The translations under genes and the position numbers were made by a program. Source: Acetobacterium bakii (GTDB lineage: Bacteria > Bacillota > Clostridia > Eubacteriales > Eubacteriaceae). Taken from it: a DNA stretch of 64,000 nt. The notes below the pieces were generated by a model. That model saw only the letters and a list, made by a program, of their open reading frames with translations, did not search any database and had not been told where the DNA came from. Numbering within the stretch: position 1 is the stretch's first letter; every line of letters starts with the position of its first letter. The stretch covers positions 1-64,000 of the forward strand of contig NZ_LGYO01000040.1 of NCBI RefSeq assembly GCF_001263355.1. The letters are read 5' to 3'. Shown here piece after piece: positions 33,935 to 43,367 of the stretch.

Positions 33935-34636
33935 CTATTTTCTTTGGATTAACGGGTCCTTGCTCTTTGCTGCAAGTCGTCTGGCTTCAAAAGCTTCGTT
34001 TGCCTTTATAATGGCTTGAGCAATTTCAGCATCAGCGGATACTTTTTCAGCTTCAGCCGATCCATTATCGTCCTTGAGAAAAACCGCGTATACCTTAATT
34101 GACAGAATGGCCAACTGGGATGGATTGTGGGGGATAGCGCCCTGGGGGAAACAGGCTGCATGCTCTTTTATAAACTGCGCCGCAGCTTGAACTGCGAAGT
34201 GCTCGTCCCGATCCTGTTGGGTGGGGTAGGCGAACTCCCATTGATCTGTGCGTTTTTTTATGCGTGCTTTATCATCATCTCCGGGATCAATTCCGGCAGC
34301 AGTGAATATTCGGCAATCATAGCTCCGGCAGGTCAGCGCACGATGGGGATAGATGGAACATTTCTGATTGATCAGCATAGGACAGCAGCCCTGTTCATCG
34401 TAACCCATGAGGACATTGCCCATGGGTAAACCAGGAGCGGGAAACAGAAGTTTTTTATTAATATGAGCAATGGTTTTAGTTTCTTCGGGTCTGATATGTA
34501 TAAAATAAGAGGATGTACAGCAGGCATTGCAGTCACCGCAATCCACTAAAGCGTCATCTTCGGTTATGAGTGCATTTCGGGTCGAACGCAGCCAGATCGA
34601 GAAGTTTCCGGCGAACTTTTTTTTATCTTTCTTCAT
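33935..34636 (-). CDS. YkgJ-family cysteine cluster protein
   Basis: The protein is about 233 residues. Its cysteines CGDCNACCTSS near residue 40, CCPMLINQKCSIY near residue 91 and RALTCRSYDC near residue 109 match the YkgJ zinc- or iron-chelating domain (PF03692). The C-terminal third is alpha-helical and unrelated. AAAGGGG lies before the ATG at 34636, so the longer reading from 34687 is not used. Role unknown; some relatives are linked to metal or flagellin modification. It is divergent from the EAL-HDOD gene. Confidence 0.85.
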   Translation of the reverse strand: MKKDKKKFAGNFSIWLRSTRNALITEDDALVDCGDCNACCTSSYFIHIRPEETKTIAHINKKLLFPAPGLPMGNVLMGYDEQGCCPMLINQKCSIYPHRALTCRSYDCRIFTAAGIDPGDDDKARIKKRTDQWEFAYPTQQDRDEHFAVQAAAQFIKEHAACFPQGAIPHNPSQLAILSIKVYAVFLKDDNGSAEAEKVSADAEIAQAIIKANEAFEARRLAAKSKDPLIQRK

Positions 34637-34814
34637 GGAATAAACCCCTTTCAAGATGTTATGCTCTAATAGTTTACACGACTTCACATCGTTTGTCTAT
34701 ATTTAGTTGTCGGATTTTAAACTAGCCGATAGAACAATGAGATGAGCGTTTGGTATCCTACTTTTGAATTCTTTACCCTGATTTGCGATCTTTATGCATT
34801 CCTGTTAAATTAGA

Positions 34815-34843
34815 TTGATTATATTTAAAAAAAATGGTAATAT
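34815..34843 (+). promoter_or_regulatory. promoter for EAL-HDOD gene
   Basis: TTGATT (34815-34820) and TAATAT (34838-34843) have 17-base spacing. They lie about 110 bases before the start. Confidence 0.5.
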
Positions 34844-34956
34844 GAAATAATGGTAAACAAATAAAAAGCGTTGAATTAACCAAAATCAAAGATGGTTTAG
34901 TTAAAGCAAATCCATTATATAAAGTTAGATGAATTTATAAAGTGAGGGAATGCAAC

Positions 34957-36165
34957 ATGTTTATAGCCAGACAACCAATTTTTAATCAGCAGCTTGAAGT
35001 TTTCGGATATGAACTGCTTTTTCGGCTGAACCAACAATCGACGCAATTTGGGGGAATATCCTCTCAGGGGGCCACTGCTACAGTGATCACCGGTTTATTC
35101 GAATCCGGTTTGGATAACATAATAGAGGATAAGTTTGCTTTTATCAATTTTGATGCCATCTTTATTCATTCCGATGCTTTAGAATTAATTAAACCGAATC
35201 GAATGATCGTGGAGATGCTGGAAAACATTAAAGTTGACCGTGTTTTAATGGATCGACTGAAAGAGCTTAAAAATTTGGGCTACAAAATTGCATTGGATGA
35301 CTTCTTTGAGAATTACCAGCATTATCCTCTGATACCTTTGGCTGATATTATTAAATACGATCTGCTAATCACTCCTTTGAAAACCATTACCGATGATATC
35401 CAGACCGCCCTTGCCCAGGGAAAAACCCTACTGGCAGAGAAAGTCGAAACCGAGAAAGAATTTTTAGAGGCTAAAGCAATGGGATTTCAACTGTTTCAGG
35501 GATATTTTTTCAGCAAACCCAGCATCGCCGGCCGCTCCTGTGATAAAACCCCTTCTAAACTCCAGTATATCCGGCTAGTCGCCGAGATAAAAAAAGAAGA
35601 TCCTTCTTTTGAAACATTGGCTGAACTCATTGAACAGGACGTTACCTTGTCCTATCGCCTAATGCGCATGGCCAGTTTTCAGTCCGGCAGTGATTTGATT
35701 AGCTCCATTAAATTTGCATTAACCTATATCGGCCTAAAAGAAATTGAACGTTGGATCAATATCATCATGCTTCAGGATTTAGGCAACGATAAACCGGAAG
35801 AACTTATTAAAATCTCACTAATTCGAAGTAAATTTGCTGAATTCATGGCTAAACGCGCAGGAATGATCGATTTTCAGCATACCGCATCGATGATGGGATT
35901 GTTCAGTATTTTAGATGCCATTCTGGATCAGACCATGGCGGAAGCCCTGACGGGCATTGCACTCCCACCATCAATACTTGAGGCATTAATTTATCATAGG
36001 GGGCTGCTCTATCCTATTTATAAATTGATGTTGGCCTATGAAAAAGGAGATTGGATTTTAACAGATGCAATTTCTAGTGACCTTAATATTCATCATTCGG
36101 ATCTATATAAAGACTATCGATCCGCAATTCGCTGGGCCAACGAAGTAATGGTCAACATCTCATGA
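34957..36165 (+). CDS. EAL-HDOD signalling protein (YuxH-like)
   Basis: The protein is about 402 residues. The N-terminal half is an EAL-type domain starting MFIARQPIFNQQLEVFGYELLFR and keeping ELL, ALDD, IKYD and AEKVE landmarks. The C-terminal half is an HDOD domain (about 205-395), a degenerate HD phosphohydrolase fold used as a protein scaffold. Such proteins usually bind rather than degrade cyclic di-GMP, but I cannot decide this from sequence. The ATG at 34957 has GAGGGAA six bases upstream, so the in-frame start at 34942 is rejected. It lies near a GGDEF-EAL protein at 38913. Confidence 0.92.
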   Translation: MFIARQPIFNQQLEVFGYELLFRLNQQSTQFGGISSQGATATVITGLFESGLDNIIEDKFAFINFDAIFIHSDALELIKPNRMIVEMLENIKVDRVLMDRLKELKNLGYKIALDDFFENYQHYPLIPLADIIKYDLLITPLKTITDDIQTALAQGKTLLAEKVETEKEFLEAKAMGFQLFQGYFFSKPSIAGRSCDKTPSKLQYIRLVAEIKKEDPSFETLAELIEQDVTLSYRLMRMASFQSGSDLISSIKFALTYIGLKEIERWINIIMLQDLGNDKPEELIKISLIRSKFAEFMAKRAGMIDFQHTASMMGLFSILDAILDQTMAEALTGIALPPSILEALIYHRGLLYPIYKLMLAYEKGDWILTDAISSDLNIHHSDLYKDYRSAIRWANEVMVNIS

Positions 36166-36180
36166 AAATAAATAATGTTT

Positions 36181-36218
36181 TCTGCAAATCGATTAATTAT
36201 CTATTTGCAGATTTTTTT
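36181..36218 (+). terminator. terminator after EAL-HDOD gene
   Basis: TCTGCAAAT (36181-36189) pairs with ATTTGCAGA (36203-36211), followed by T7. Confidence 0.85.
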
Positions 36219-36328
36219 ATTTAATCTAATTTTAACATGTTCTTTACCTCCTCAAAACCTTTTCCCTAATCATTTTTGGTAAGATAACCTTGCTAGAAAC
36301 GAAAATTAAGGAATTTAAGGAGAAAAAA

Positions 36329-37162
36329 ATGTCGAAAATGTTTAAAAATGTTTTATTGTCACTAGTGGTCGGTGCCGCGGTTTTAACCCTTGCGGGTTGT
36401 GGTTCTTCTGAAACACCAGCTGCAACAGCTGTTTCAGGAGAAATTAATGGCGGTGGTTCAACATCGGTTCAAAAGGTCATTGATGCTGCCGGCTCCGAGT
36501 TTACCGCATTAAATCCGGATGTAAAATTCACCTATAGTGGAACCGGATCTTCTGATGGAATTAAAGGTGCAACCGCAGGTACTTATTCATTCGGCTGCGC
36601 ATCCCGTGATTTAAAAGCAGAAGAAAAAGCAAGCTTAACAGAACTTATCTTTGCCTATGATGGGATTGCTTTTATTGTTAATCCTGCCAACAAAGTCACA
36701 GATCTTACCAAAGAACAGCTGGCAAAGATTTACATGGGTGAAATTACCAATTGGAGTGAAGTTGGCGGAGCCGATGCTCCTATCGTAGTAGTTTCCCGTG
36801 AAGATGGCTCAGGAACACGTTCAGCCACGGAGGAACTTGTCGGATTTGCTGAAAAATTAAAACCGGATGCAACCATCAAAGAAGGCAACGGCAATGTCCA
36901 GACAACAGTTGCTGGAAATGCCAATTCCATTGGTTATGTATCCCTGACCTTTGTTGATAAAACTGTAACACCTATTAGTGTTGGTGGGGTAAAAGCATCA
37001 GTTGAGAATGTGCTAAACAAAACCTACACTCTTTCTCGACCATTTATTGCGATGTACGACGCAACCAAGGTTGATGATGCTACCATGGCTTTCCTCGATT
37101 TTATTATGACTCCTGATGGACAAAAGATTGTCACCGAAGAAGGCGGCATCACCATACTATAA
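36329..37162 (+). CDS. pstS: PstS-like phosphate-binding lipoprotein
   Basis: The protein is about 277 residues. It has a lipoprotein signal ending LTLAGCGSS, so it is anchored outside the membrane by the lipidated cysteine. The binding domain has GGGSTSVQKVIDAA, YSGTGSSDGIKGATAG and REDGSGTRSATEEL, the phosphate-contacting loops of PstS. It should capture phosphate for an ABC importer, but no pstCAB or phoU genes follow and a terminator closes the unit, so here it is an orphan. AAGGAG precedes the ATG at 36329. Confidence 0.9.
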   Translation: MSKMFKNVLLSLVVGAAVLTLAGCGSSETPAATAVSGEINGGGSTSVQKVIDAAGSEFTALNPDVKFTYSGTGSSDGIKGATAGTYSFGCASRDLKAEEKASLTELIFAYDGIAFIVNPANKVTDLTKEQLAKIYMGEITNWSEVGGADAPIVVVSREDGSGTRSATEELVGFAEKLKPDATIKEGNGNVQTTVAGNANSIGYVSLTFVDKTVTPISVGGVKASVENVLNKTYTLSRPFIAMYDATKVDDATMAFLDFIMTPDGQKIVTEEGGITIL

Positions 37163-37199
37163 GACCAGTTTATTTTTAAAACCTGAAAAACTTCATTCT

Positions 37200-37235
37200 A
37201 AAATCAGCGATTCTCAAATCGCTGATTTTTTCATT
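37200..37235 (+). terminator. pstS terminator
   Basis: AAATCAGCGATT (37201-37212) pairs perfectly with AATCGCTGATTT (37217-37228) around a four-base loop, followed by a T run. Confidence 0.92.
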
Positions 37236-37430
37236 TTTACTGTTGTTTTTATTTAAGCAATTCCATATCTTTGCTGTTTGAAATCATAAAATCAGTTGCC
37301 ACTTTGTTTGAAACAGGTTAAAATATAAGATAGTTTAAAATTCAAACCATTGAAATATGATTGAAAACAGGTTGGACATAACAGTTTTATGTGAAATAGC
37401 CTATTAAAAAATACATCGGAGGAAATTTAT

Positions 37431-38705
37431 TTGTCAAGAGGAAATACAAAAAATCTATTAAGTGTTCCAAACCTGGTCGCTTTTATTAAAGATCATCTAA
37501 TCACTAACAGGGAATTGTTTTTAGGAATTCGTAACGAGAGCCTCACCATCTATTACTGGGGGAAAAGCATGCTTGAACTGTCTTATTTCGCTGATCAAAA
37601 ATGCACCATTAGAATTCACAAACACTATGTTGATGGCACAAGTTTAATTGGATTGAAATTTGTTGAAAAATCCGATTACATGGTCTTTGCCTTTTCAGAT
37701 GCTTTTATTCAAGCGTTCCTGGCATCCTATGACCTACTGAAAAATAATATTGAGCAGCTCATCGATGAAAGTCAGTCCATTGATGCAAAAGCAGGCAGCC
37801 TGGGACAGAAATTCCAGGGAATCATCGCCTGTAATAATAACAGCGCTAGGGATTCCAACTGGTATTGTGTTGATTTGGACTACTGTCCTGAAGACTCACC
37901 GCTTGGCAGAATCAATATGGTTGCCATTTCAAAAAATTCTCAAAATAATAAACATCGCATTGTTTTAATTGCATTGAAGTATTCCTGGCAGGCATATAAG
38001 TCCGGATACCGGAAAAATTTATACAACAACAAAAAAAACAAAGGCTTTTATATCCAAGGCCGTGAATTAAAAACCAGAAAAAATGCCACAGGTACCCAGA
38101 ACCCCAGACGATTCGGCTGTAAATTTGATGAGAAAAAGAAAACGGTCATCTCCTATGACTTCGGATCCGGGATTGCCGGCGATTTTTACAACTATTCCCG
38201 TTTTCTTTTTGATGTTGACGGTAACTATGTGGAGCAATTAAAAGAAGAATGCTTTGACATGTTAATGGCCAAGAAAAAATTAGGCTGTTTTGAAACCAAT
38301 GACAGCATCGGCGGGGAATTGGCCAAGCTTTTAGACGGAACCAAAGAAGCATTTGTTTCGCATATGAATGAAGTCGCTGAGTGCGTTTTCTTAACGGTTG
38401 GCTGTGAGTCACTTGAAAAATGCAAGGAGTCCATGACCTCCTATCTTTGTCCCGGACCAACCAATACAGCCGATATTTTAAGCTGTTCAAAAGATACCTG
38501 GAATTTGTATCACAACAACGGGAAGGGAAAACTTAAGCATCTGGTACAGGATCTAAGCCTGGCTGATGCATTCCCTGAAAAATTTGATGAACGGGTTCGG
38601 TATTTGTTTTCCAAAAATGAATCCCTTGAAAATTTAAATTTAATCGATACGCCTGATCCTGACTCTGATGACGAGTTGATATTAGCGATTTTCGCATCAA
38701 TTTAA
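37431..38705 (+). CDS. hypothetical protein of unknown family, 424 aa
   Basis: I do not recognise this protein. It has no signal peptide or membrane segment and looks globular and cytoplasmic. The N-terminal 100 residues suggest alternating beta strands (NRELFLGIRNESLTIYYWG, LELSYFADQKCTIRIH). A middle block around 140-190 (NNNSARDSNWYCVDLDYC, RINMVAISKN, IVLIALKYSW) has acidic residues and an E/K-like spacing that might suit a nuclease, but no catalytic motif is certain. The C-terminal third is cysteine-containing and helical. The TTG start has GGAGGA seven bases upstream, and a strong terminator follows at 38722-38758, so it stands alone. Confidence 0.8.
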   Translation: MSRGNTKNLLSVPNLVAFIKDHLITNRELFLGIRNESLTIYYWGKSMLELSYFADQKCTIRIHKHYVDGTSLIGLKFVEKSDYMVFAFSDAFIQAFLASYDLLKNNIEQLIDESQSIDAKAGSLGQKFQGIIACNNNSARDSNWYCVDLDYCPEDSPLGRINMVAISKNSQNNKHRIVLIALKYSWQAYKSGYRKNLYNNKKNKGFYIQGRELKTRKNATGTQNPRRFGCKFDEKKKTVISYDFGSGIAGDFYNYSRFLFDVDGNYVEQLKEECFDMLMAKKKLGCFETNDSIGGELAKLLDGTKEAFVSHMNEVAECVFLTVGCESLEKCKESMTSYLCPGPTNTADILSCSKDTWNLYHNNGKGKLKHLVQDLSLADAFPEKFDERVRYLFSKNESLENLNLIDTPDPDSDDELILAIFASI

Positions 38706-38721
38706 ATTTCCATAGCATCGG

Positions 38722-38758
38722 CTGCGGGATGATCGCTTAGATCATCCCGCAGTTTTTT
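38722..38758 (+). terminator. terminator after the 424-aa unknown gene
   Basis: CTGCGGGATGATC (38722-38734) pairs with GATCATCCCGCAG (38740-38752) around a five-base loop, followed by T6. Confidence 0.95.
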
Positions 38759-38912
38759 ATTCATTGAAAATTATTAAGCTTCACCAATGTTTATCTATAC
38801 GTAATAGAGGGAACCTGTTATAATTAGAACAACGGGAACAGCCAGCATTTTTTTTAAAGCCTATTGCAATCGTTGTCATTGTCAGAGTATTTCAACAAAA
38901 GGAAGGTCTTCA

Positions 38913-41867
38913 ATGAAAATTAAAAAGCGCAGCAACTGTTTATCCACCGATTATTTCTCAATCATCGTTGTTCTAATCTTCCTTGTTTTTTGTACAACGA
39001 TTGATTCTGTAAAAGCAATGGATGCGAAAAAGAATGTACTATTTATCAGTTCCTACACCGAGAGCTTTATGACCGTGCCGGATCAAATAAGGGGCATCCA
39101 ATCGGCATTTGATAAAAACAATATCAACCTTGAGATCGAATATATGGATTCCAAAAGATTGGACACCGCCGAAAACAGACAGCTTTTTTATGATACCTTA
39201 GCCTATAAATTTGCGAATCTACCCGCTTATGATGCTATTATTGTAGGGGATGACAACGCGCTGCAGTTTACAATGGACTATCAGGACAAATTATTTTCAC
39301 AAATACCCATCGTTTTTTTTGGTGTCAACGATCCTGAAAGAGGGAATAAGGCAAACGCAAATCCATACATAACCGGTCTCCTTGAAGAAAGCGCCCTTTC
39401 TGATAACATTGGGATCGCTTATCGGTTCAATCCCGAGGCAACAAAGGTTGTTGCCATTGTGGATTCCACCCTCACCGGACAGGGAGATCAGCAACAGTTT
39501 AAAGCTGCTCAATCAAAGTATCCTAACCTAATATTCAGTTTATTAAATGCATCCGAATATTCTTTTAATGAATTTGGTTTAATTCTTGAAAAACTTGACA
39601 ATGAAACCATTCTGTTGTTTTTAAGTATGAATCAGGATAAAACCGGCGAATACCTGGATTTGGAAAAGGCCTTTCTCTTTCTCAGGGAGCATACCCATAT
39701 ACCGGTTTATCGGGCTTCCATCGGCGGTGTGGGCGAAGGTCTTATGGGTGGAAAATTAATTGACTACGAAGCCTTCGGACGTATTTCAGGTGAGTTGGTT
39801 ATCAAAATTCTAAATGGCACACCTGTGGATTCCATTGATCTGATCCAGGAAACTCCTTATTATTATACTTTTGACTATGCTTTAATTCAAAAGTACGACA
39901 TTGACGAGGGTTTAATTCCTCCCAGTGCAGTTTTAGTCAACAAAGCCGAAAATCCACTTGAAAAGTACTGGAATGTCATTTTAGCTATCGGGACAGTTAT
40001 GGTGTTTCTTACCATTGTATCCTTAATATTAATTATTGATAACCTCAAACGGCGAACCATCCAAAATGAATTAAGTGAAAGCAATAAAGAACTCACATCC
40101 ACTTACAAAGAACTGGCAATAACCGAAGATGCCCTGAGACGGCAATACGATGTTATGGAAGAGCATGACCATGAAGTAAGTGTATTAAATCAAAAATATG
40201 AGATTGCCATCCAAAGTACTAACAGCGCTGTCTGGGAATTGGATTTACAATCAAAAAAAATCATGATATCCGAGAGTTTTGCTACTATTATAAATAAAAA
40301 GATCAATCAAACAGAGGATGTTTTTAAACTATTGGAATTGATTATCGATAATAAATACATCCAAAAACTGGTTAATGAATGCACCGGTTATTTAGCCGGA
40401 GAAATCCCGGAAATCAACATACAGGTTCCAATAAAAACCGGGAACCAGGAAAAGAAGTGGATACTCGTTCGGGGAAAGGGTATTTCTGACATCGACAATC
40501 ACATCAAAAAAATCCATGGAATCCTCATGGATACCACTAAAATAAAAGAGCAGGAAGAATATATCAATTATCTTGCACAGCATGACCATCTCACACGCCT
40601 TCCCAATCGAATGAAATTTCTAGATCGGTTATCTAATGAATTGAAAACAGAAAAACCAGGGGCAGTCTTTTTGTTTGATATTGACAACTTTAAGAGCATC
40701 AATGACACCCAGGGCCATGTCTATGGGGATGGGTTATTAAAAAGCATTGCCGGGCGTCTCCTGAACATTGCAGACGAAAATATGCTGGTGGCAAGACTTG
40801 GGGGAGATGAGTTCCTGATTCTCATCATGAATACACTTAACCTTGCAGACATTGATTCCTATGCCCAAAAAATAGAGGATGTTTTCGAGAAACCCTTCTC
40901 ATTAGAGGGAACTGATAATTATATCAACATTAGCATGGGAATTACTTGCTATCCCTGTGACAGTAATAACATTGATCAACTGATCATGAACGCCGACACC
41001 GCCATGTACAATGTCAAAAATGGTAATAAAAATAACTATATTTACTATCATCCTGAAATGAAAACAGCTATGACACGTAAAGTCGAAATCGAATCAATCC
41101 TGCGAAACGCTTTAAAAGAAAATGGCTTTAAACTAGTCTATCAACCCCAAGTTGACTTAACAACTGGTGAAGTGATCGGATTCGAAGCTTTGTTACGGTT
41201 GAAAGACTACCAAATCGGACCTGACCGATTTATTCCAATCGCCGAAGAAACAGGACTCATCATTGAAATTGGCCGATGGGTGGCCCAAGAGACTATTTCA
41301 CAGATTGTCTTTTGGCGGAAAAAGGGATTCAAAGAAAAAACGGTAGCGATTAATTTTTCGAGCAAACAGCTCCGGGACAAATCATATATTAAATATCTTT
41401 TACAACTTTTGAGCGATAACAACCTCGACTCCCGGTACCTTGAGATTGAAATTACTGAAAGCATTCTTTTGGAGAATGACAAAGAAACAATTGCCTTCCT
41501 GAATGAATTAAAAGAAGAAGGGTTCAGCATTGCGCTGGACGATTTTGGTACAGGTTATTCCTCCCTGAATTATCTTACCTATATGCCGGTCGATAAAATT
41601 AAATTGGACAAATCCATAAATGATCGATTTGTCAATTCCAATAATATTAAAATCATGGAGAGTTTAATCTTGCTTGCGCACAGCTTAAACCTTAAGATTA
41701 CCGCAGAAGGGATTGAAGAATGGGACAAGTTTTTGATCCTAAAAAAATGGGGATGTGACTTTATCCAGGGGTATGTATTCAGCAAGCCCTTGAGTTCAGA
41801 AGCAATTGAAGGAATCTATAATCAAGACCTCATCAAAAAAAACAGGGGTTCAGCCTTAATTCCATGA
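38913..41867 (+). CDS. sensor GGDEF-EAL protein with ABC-substrate-binding-like sensor
   Basis: The protein is 984 residues: membrane segment (about 15-35), an extracytoplasmic ABC_sub_bind-like sensor (about 40-335), a second membrane segment (about 350-375), a coiled coil, a PAS-like region (about 425-545), a GGDEF domain with intact ARLGGDEF (about 560-715), and an EAL domain with EALLRL, EITES, LDDFGTGYSSL and AEGIEEW (about 730-975). Both output motifs look intact, so it may make and break cyclic di-GMP. The RxxD inhibitory site upstream of GGDEF is absent. An extended -10 box (TGTTATAAT near 38823) and AAAGGAAGG precede it. Confidence 0.94.
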   Translation: MKIKKRSNCLSTDYFSIIVVLIFLVFCTTIDSVKAMDAKKNVLFISSYTESFMTVPDQIRGIQSAFDKNNINLEIEYMDSKRLDTAENRQLFYDTLAYKFANLPAYDAIIVGDDNALQFTMDYQDKLFSQIPIVFFGVNDPERGNKANANPYITGLLEESALSDNIGIAYRFNPEATKVVAIVDSTLTGQGDQQQFKAAQSKYPNLIFSLLNASEYSFNEFGLILEKLDNETILLFLSMNQDKTGEYLDLEKAFLFLREHTHIPVYRASIGGVGEGLMGGKLIDYEAFGRISGELVIKILNGTPVDSIDLIQETPYYYTFDYALIQKYDIDEGLIPPSAVLVNKAENPLEKYWNVILAIGTVMVFLTIVSLILIIDNLKRRTIQNELSESNKELTSTYKELAITEDALRRQYDVMEEHDHEVSVLNQKYEIAIQSTNSAVWELDLQSKKIMISESFATIINKKINQTEDVFKLLELIIDNKYIQKLVNECTGYLAGEIPEINIQVPIKTGNQEKKWILVRGKGISDIDNHIKKIHGILMDTTKIKEQEEYINYLAQHDHLTRLPNRMKFLDRLSNELKTEKPGAVFLFDIDNFKSINDTQGHVYGDGLLKSIAGRLLNIADENMLVARLGGDEFLILIMNTLNLADIDSYAQKIEDVFEKPFSLEGTDNYINISMGITCYPCDSNNIDQLIMNADTAMYNVKNGNKNNYIYYHPEMKTAMTRKVEIESILRNALKENGFKLVYQPQVDLTTGEVIGFEALLRLKDYQIGPDRFIPIAEETGLIIEIGRWVAQETISQIVFWRKKGFKEKTVAINFSSKQLRDKSYIKYLLQLLSDNNLDSRYLEIEITESILLENDKETIAFLNELKEEGFSIALDDFGTGYSSLNYLTYMPVDKIKLDKSINDRFVNSNNIKIMESLILLAHSLNLKITAEGIEEWDKFLILKKWGCDFIQGYVFSKPLSSEAIEGIYNQDLIKKNRGSALIP

Positions 41868-41991
41868 AGAACATAAAATCGAATGGGTATTTTAACGATA
41901 CTGTTAATGAAAATCATTGAGAGAATGAACACTTAAAAAATCGAAAACACTGTCGCTGAAGGAATTTATATTTGAGAGTTTATAAAAGCAG

Positions 41992-42036
41992 AATGCCAGG
42001 CTAAGTGCGCAGAAACACTCACCTTATCCTGGCATT
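41992..42036 (-). terminator. hairpin downstream of bacteriohemerythrin gene
   Basis: AATGCCAGG (41992-42000) pairs with CCTGGCATT (42028-42036). Read leftwards it follows the hemerythrin stop and leads into CTGCTTTTATA, a weak T tail. It could also end the GGDEF-EAL transcript. Confidence 0.55.
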
Positions 42037-42050
42037 GCAAACTCAATACA

Positions 42051-42452
42051 CTATAAGGTTTTTGCGTAGACGCCAATTTTTTTATCCATTAACGAAATAT
42101 GTTTTGTCAGCCACTCAATAACCATTTGATTGGAATTGATGATCAATAAAATATTCCCGCCGGATTCCTTGTAATCTTTCTTGAGTTTGGCAACCTCGGC
42201 CATAAAATCATTATGCGCCTTTCTCTGGGCGGGAAGTTCAGGGTAGTTGATGCTCGCCATATAGGTTTCTTCATCATGAAAATGCTGTTTGGTATAATCG
42301 CCCAGGAAATCCAACATTTGTGCAATAAAGTCCTTTGACTTGCCATTCTTGCCTGCGCTGAAAAGTTGATCAGCCTTTTCAAACAACATTTTGTGCTGCA
42401 AATCAATTTTTTCTACCCCAACCGATAAATCCGGTGTCCATGTAATAGCCAT
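42051..42452 (-). CDS. bacteriohemerythrin
   Basis: This 133-residue protein is a four-helix diiron hemerythrin: WTPDLSVGVEKIDLQHK with H20, HFHDEE with H57 and E61, H80 in KAHNDF, and H118 with D123 in KHISLMD. It binds O2 reversibly and in anaerobes may buffer or deliver oxygen to reductases such as FprA; that link is inference. It has an AGGAGG site and is a single-gene unit. Confidence 0.93.
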   Translation of the reverse strand: MAITWTPDLSVGVEKIDLQHKMLFEKADQLFSAGKNGKSKDFIAQMLDFLGDYTKQHFHDEETYMASINYPELPAQRKAHNDFMAEVAKLKKDYKESGGNILLIINSNQMVIEWLTKHISLMDKKIGVYAKTL

Positions 42453-42531
42453 TCTGTATCCTCCTAATTTTTATAATGTCTTTTCTATTATAGTTCTTAT
42501 TAACTAACAATTCAAGTAATATGAATCAAAC

Positions 42532-42569
42532 AAAAAAAGGTTAGGATCAGTCATAATAACTGATCCTAA
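42532..42569 (-). terminator. mntP terminator
   Basis: On the minus strand TTAGGATCAGT pairs with ACTGATCCTAA around a seven-base loop and is followed by CCTTTTTTT. The left arm overlaps the mntP stop codon. Confidence 0.92.
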
Positions 42570-43135
42570 AATAATATTCCAAGATGGCTTAATAAAATCT
42601 TAACCCCTATAAGGATTAAAACGACGCCTCCGGCGATTTCCGCATTTTTTTTGAACTTAAGGCCAAAACGATTGCCGATGACAACACCCATAAAGCACAA
42701 AATCAAAGTGGTTAAGCCGATGACGCCAACCGTTGAAAGAATGGGCACATTCAAAAATGCCAGTGTGATACCAACAGCCAGTGCATCAATGCTTGTGGCC
42801 ACTGATAATATGAGCAATTCCTTATAATCAATGGCATCGGTACAGGCTTTACAGCCCGTATTATTTTCAAATGCCTCTTTGATCATTTTAATTCCAATCA
42901 GAAGTAGAAGTATAAATGCAATCCAGTGATCAAAACTTGTGATATATTGCTCAAATTGTCGGCCCAGCAGCCATCCGATAAATGGCATAACCGCCTGAAA
43001 ACCGCCAAAAAATAAAGCAATGATCAAGGCGTGGCGATAATTCAGTTTTCTCATTCCAAGTCCTTTAGAGAGGGCTACTGCAAATGCATCCATGGAAACG
43101 CCAATAGCAATAAGTAGTAAATCTGAAAAGCTCAT
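42566..43135 (-). CDS. mntP: manganese efflux pump MntP
   Basis: The protein is about 189 residues with six membrane segments and the MntP signature in both halves: GVSMDAFAVALSKGL near the N-terminus and SVATSIDALAVGITLAFL in the second half, each with the acidic residue needed for Mn2+ export. GGAGG lies eight bases before the ATG at 43135, so the longer reading from 43150 is not used. MntP genes are often governed by the yybP-ykoY manganese riboswitch, but only about 50 bases separate this start from the upstream terminator and I see no such motif. Confidence 0.93.
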   Translation of the reverse strand: MSFSDLLLIAIGVSMDAFAVALSKGLGMRKLNYRHALIIALFFGGFQAVMPFIGWLLGRQFEQYITSFDHWIAFILLLLIGIKMIKEAFENNTGCKACTDAIDYKELLILSVATSIDALAVGITLAFLNVPILSTVGVIGLTTLILCFMGVVIGNRFGLKFKKNAEIAGGVVLILIGVKILLSHLGILF

Positions 43136-43184
43136 AAAAAGTTCCTCCAAAAAAGTATAAACAAAAATTTAAATAGATTTTCAG

Positions 43185-43230
43185 ACTAAAAAAGAGCCAC
43201 TCTCCTTTTGGGAAAGTGCTCTTTTTTAGT
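43185..43230 (-). terminator. terminator between small-protein operon and mntP
   Basis: ACTAAAAAAGAG (43185-43196) pairs with CTCTTTTTTAGT (43219-43230), with a further eight-base inner stem (CACTTTCC/GGAGAGTG on the minus strand) closed by CAAAA. The A and T tracts make it active in both directions. Confidence 0.85.
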
Positions 43231-43245
43231 CCGATCAATCATCTC

Positions 43246-43344
43246 TCAGAGCGATGATTTTTTAACGGCAATAATGCTCAAGGTCAGGGCCGCGGTACCA
43301 AGGGCAAGGGCAACCATACTTGATATAAAGGCTGCTGTTTTCAT
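43246..43344 (-). CDS. 32-residue single-pass membrane peptide
   Basis: A short reading frame starts MKTAAFISSMVALALGTAAL and ends KKSSL, with one hydrophobic segment (residues 4-26) and a positive C-terminus. GGAGGT lies six bases before the ATG at 43344, an ideal site, which is the main reason to call it real. It is 23 bases downstream of the gene at 43368 and is followed by a terminator, so the two form a small operon. Function unknown. Confidence 0.6.
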   Translation of the reverse strand: MKTAAFISSMVALALGTAALTLSIIAVKKSSL

Positions 43345-43367
43345 TGAGTGACCTCCTTTAACAAAAA

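Noticed and set aside
43136-43184. yybP-ykoY manganese riboswitch before mntP
   Set aside because: Only about 50 bases separate the upstream terminator from mntP and the conserved riboswitch strings are not there.
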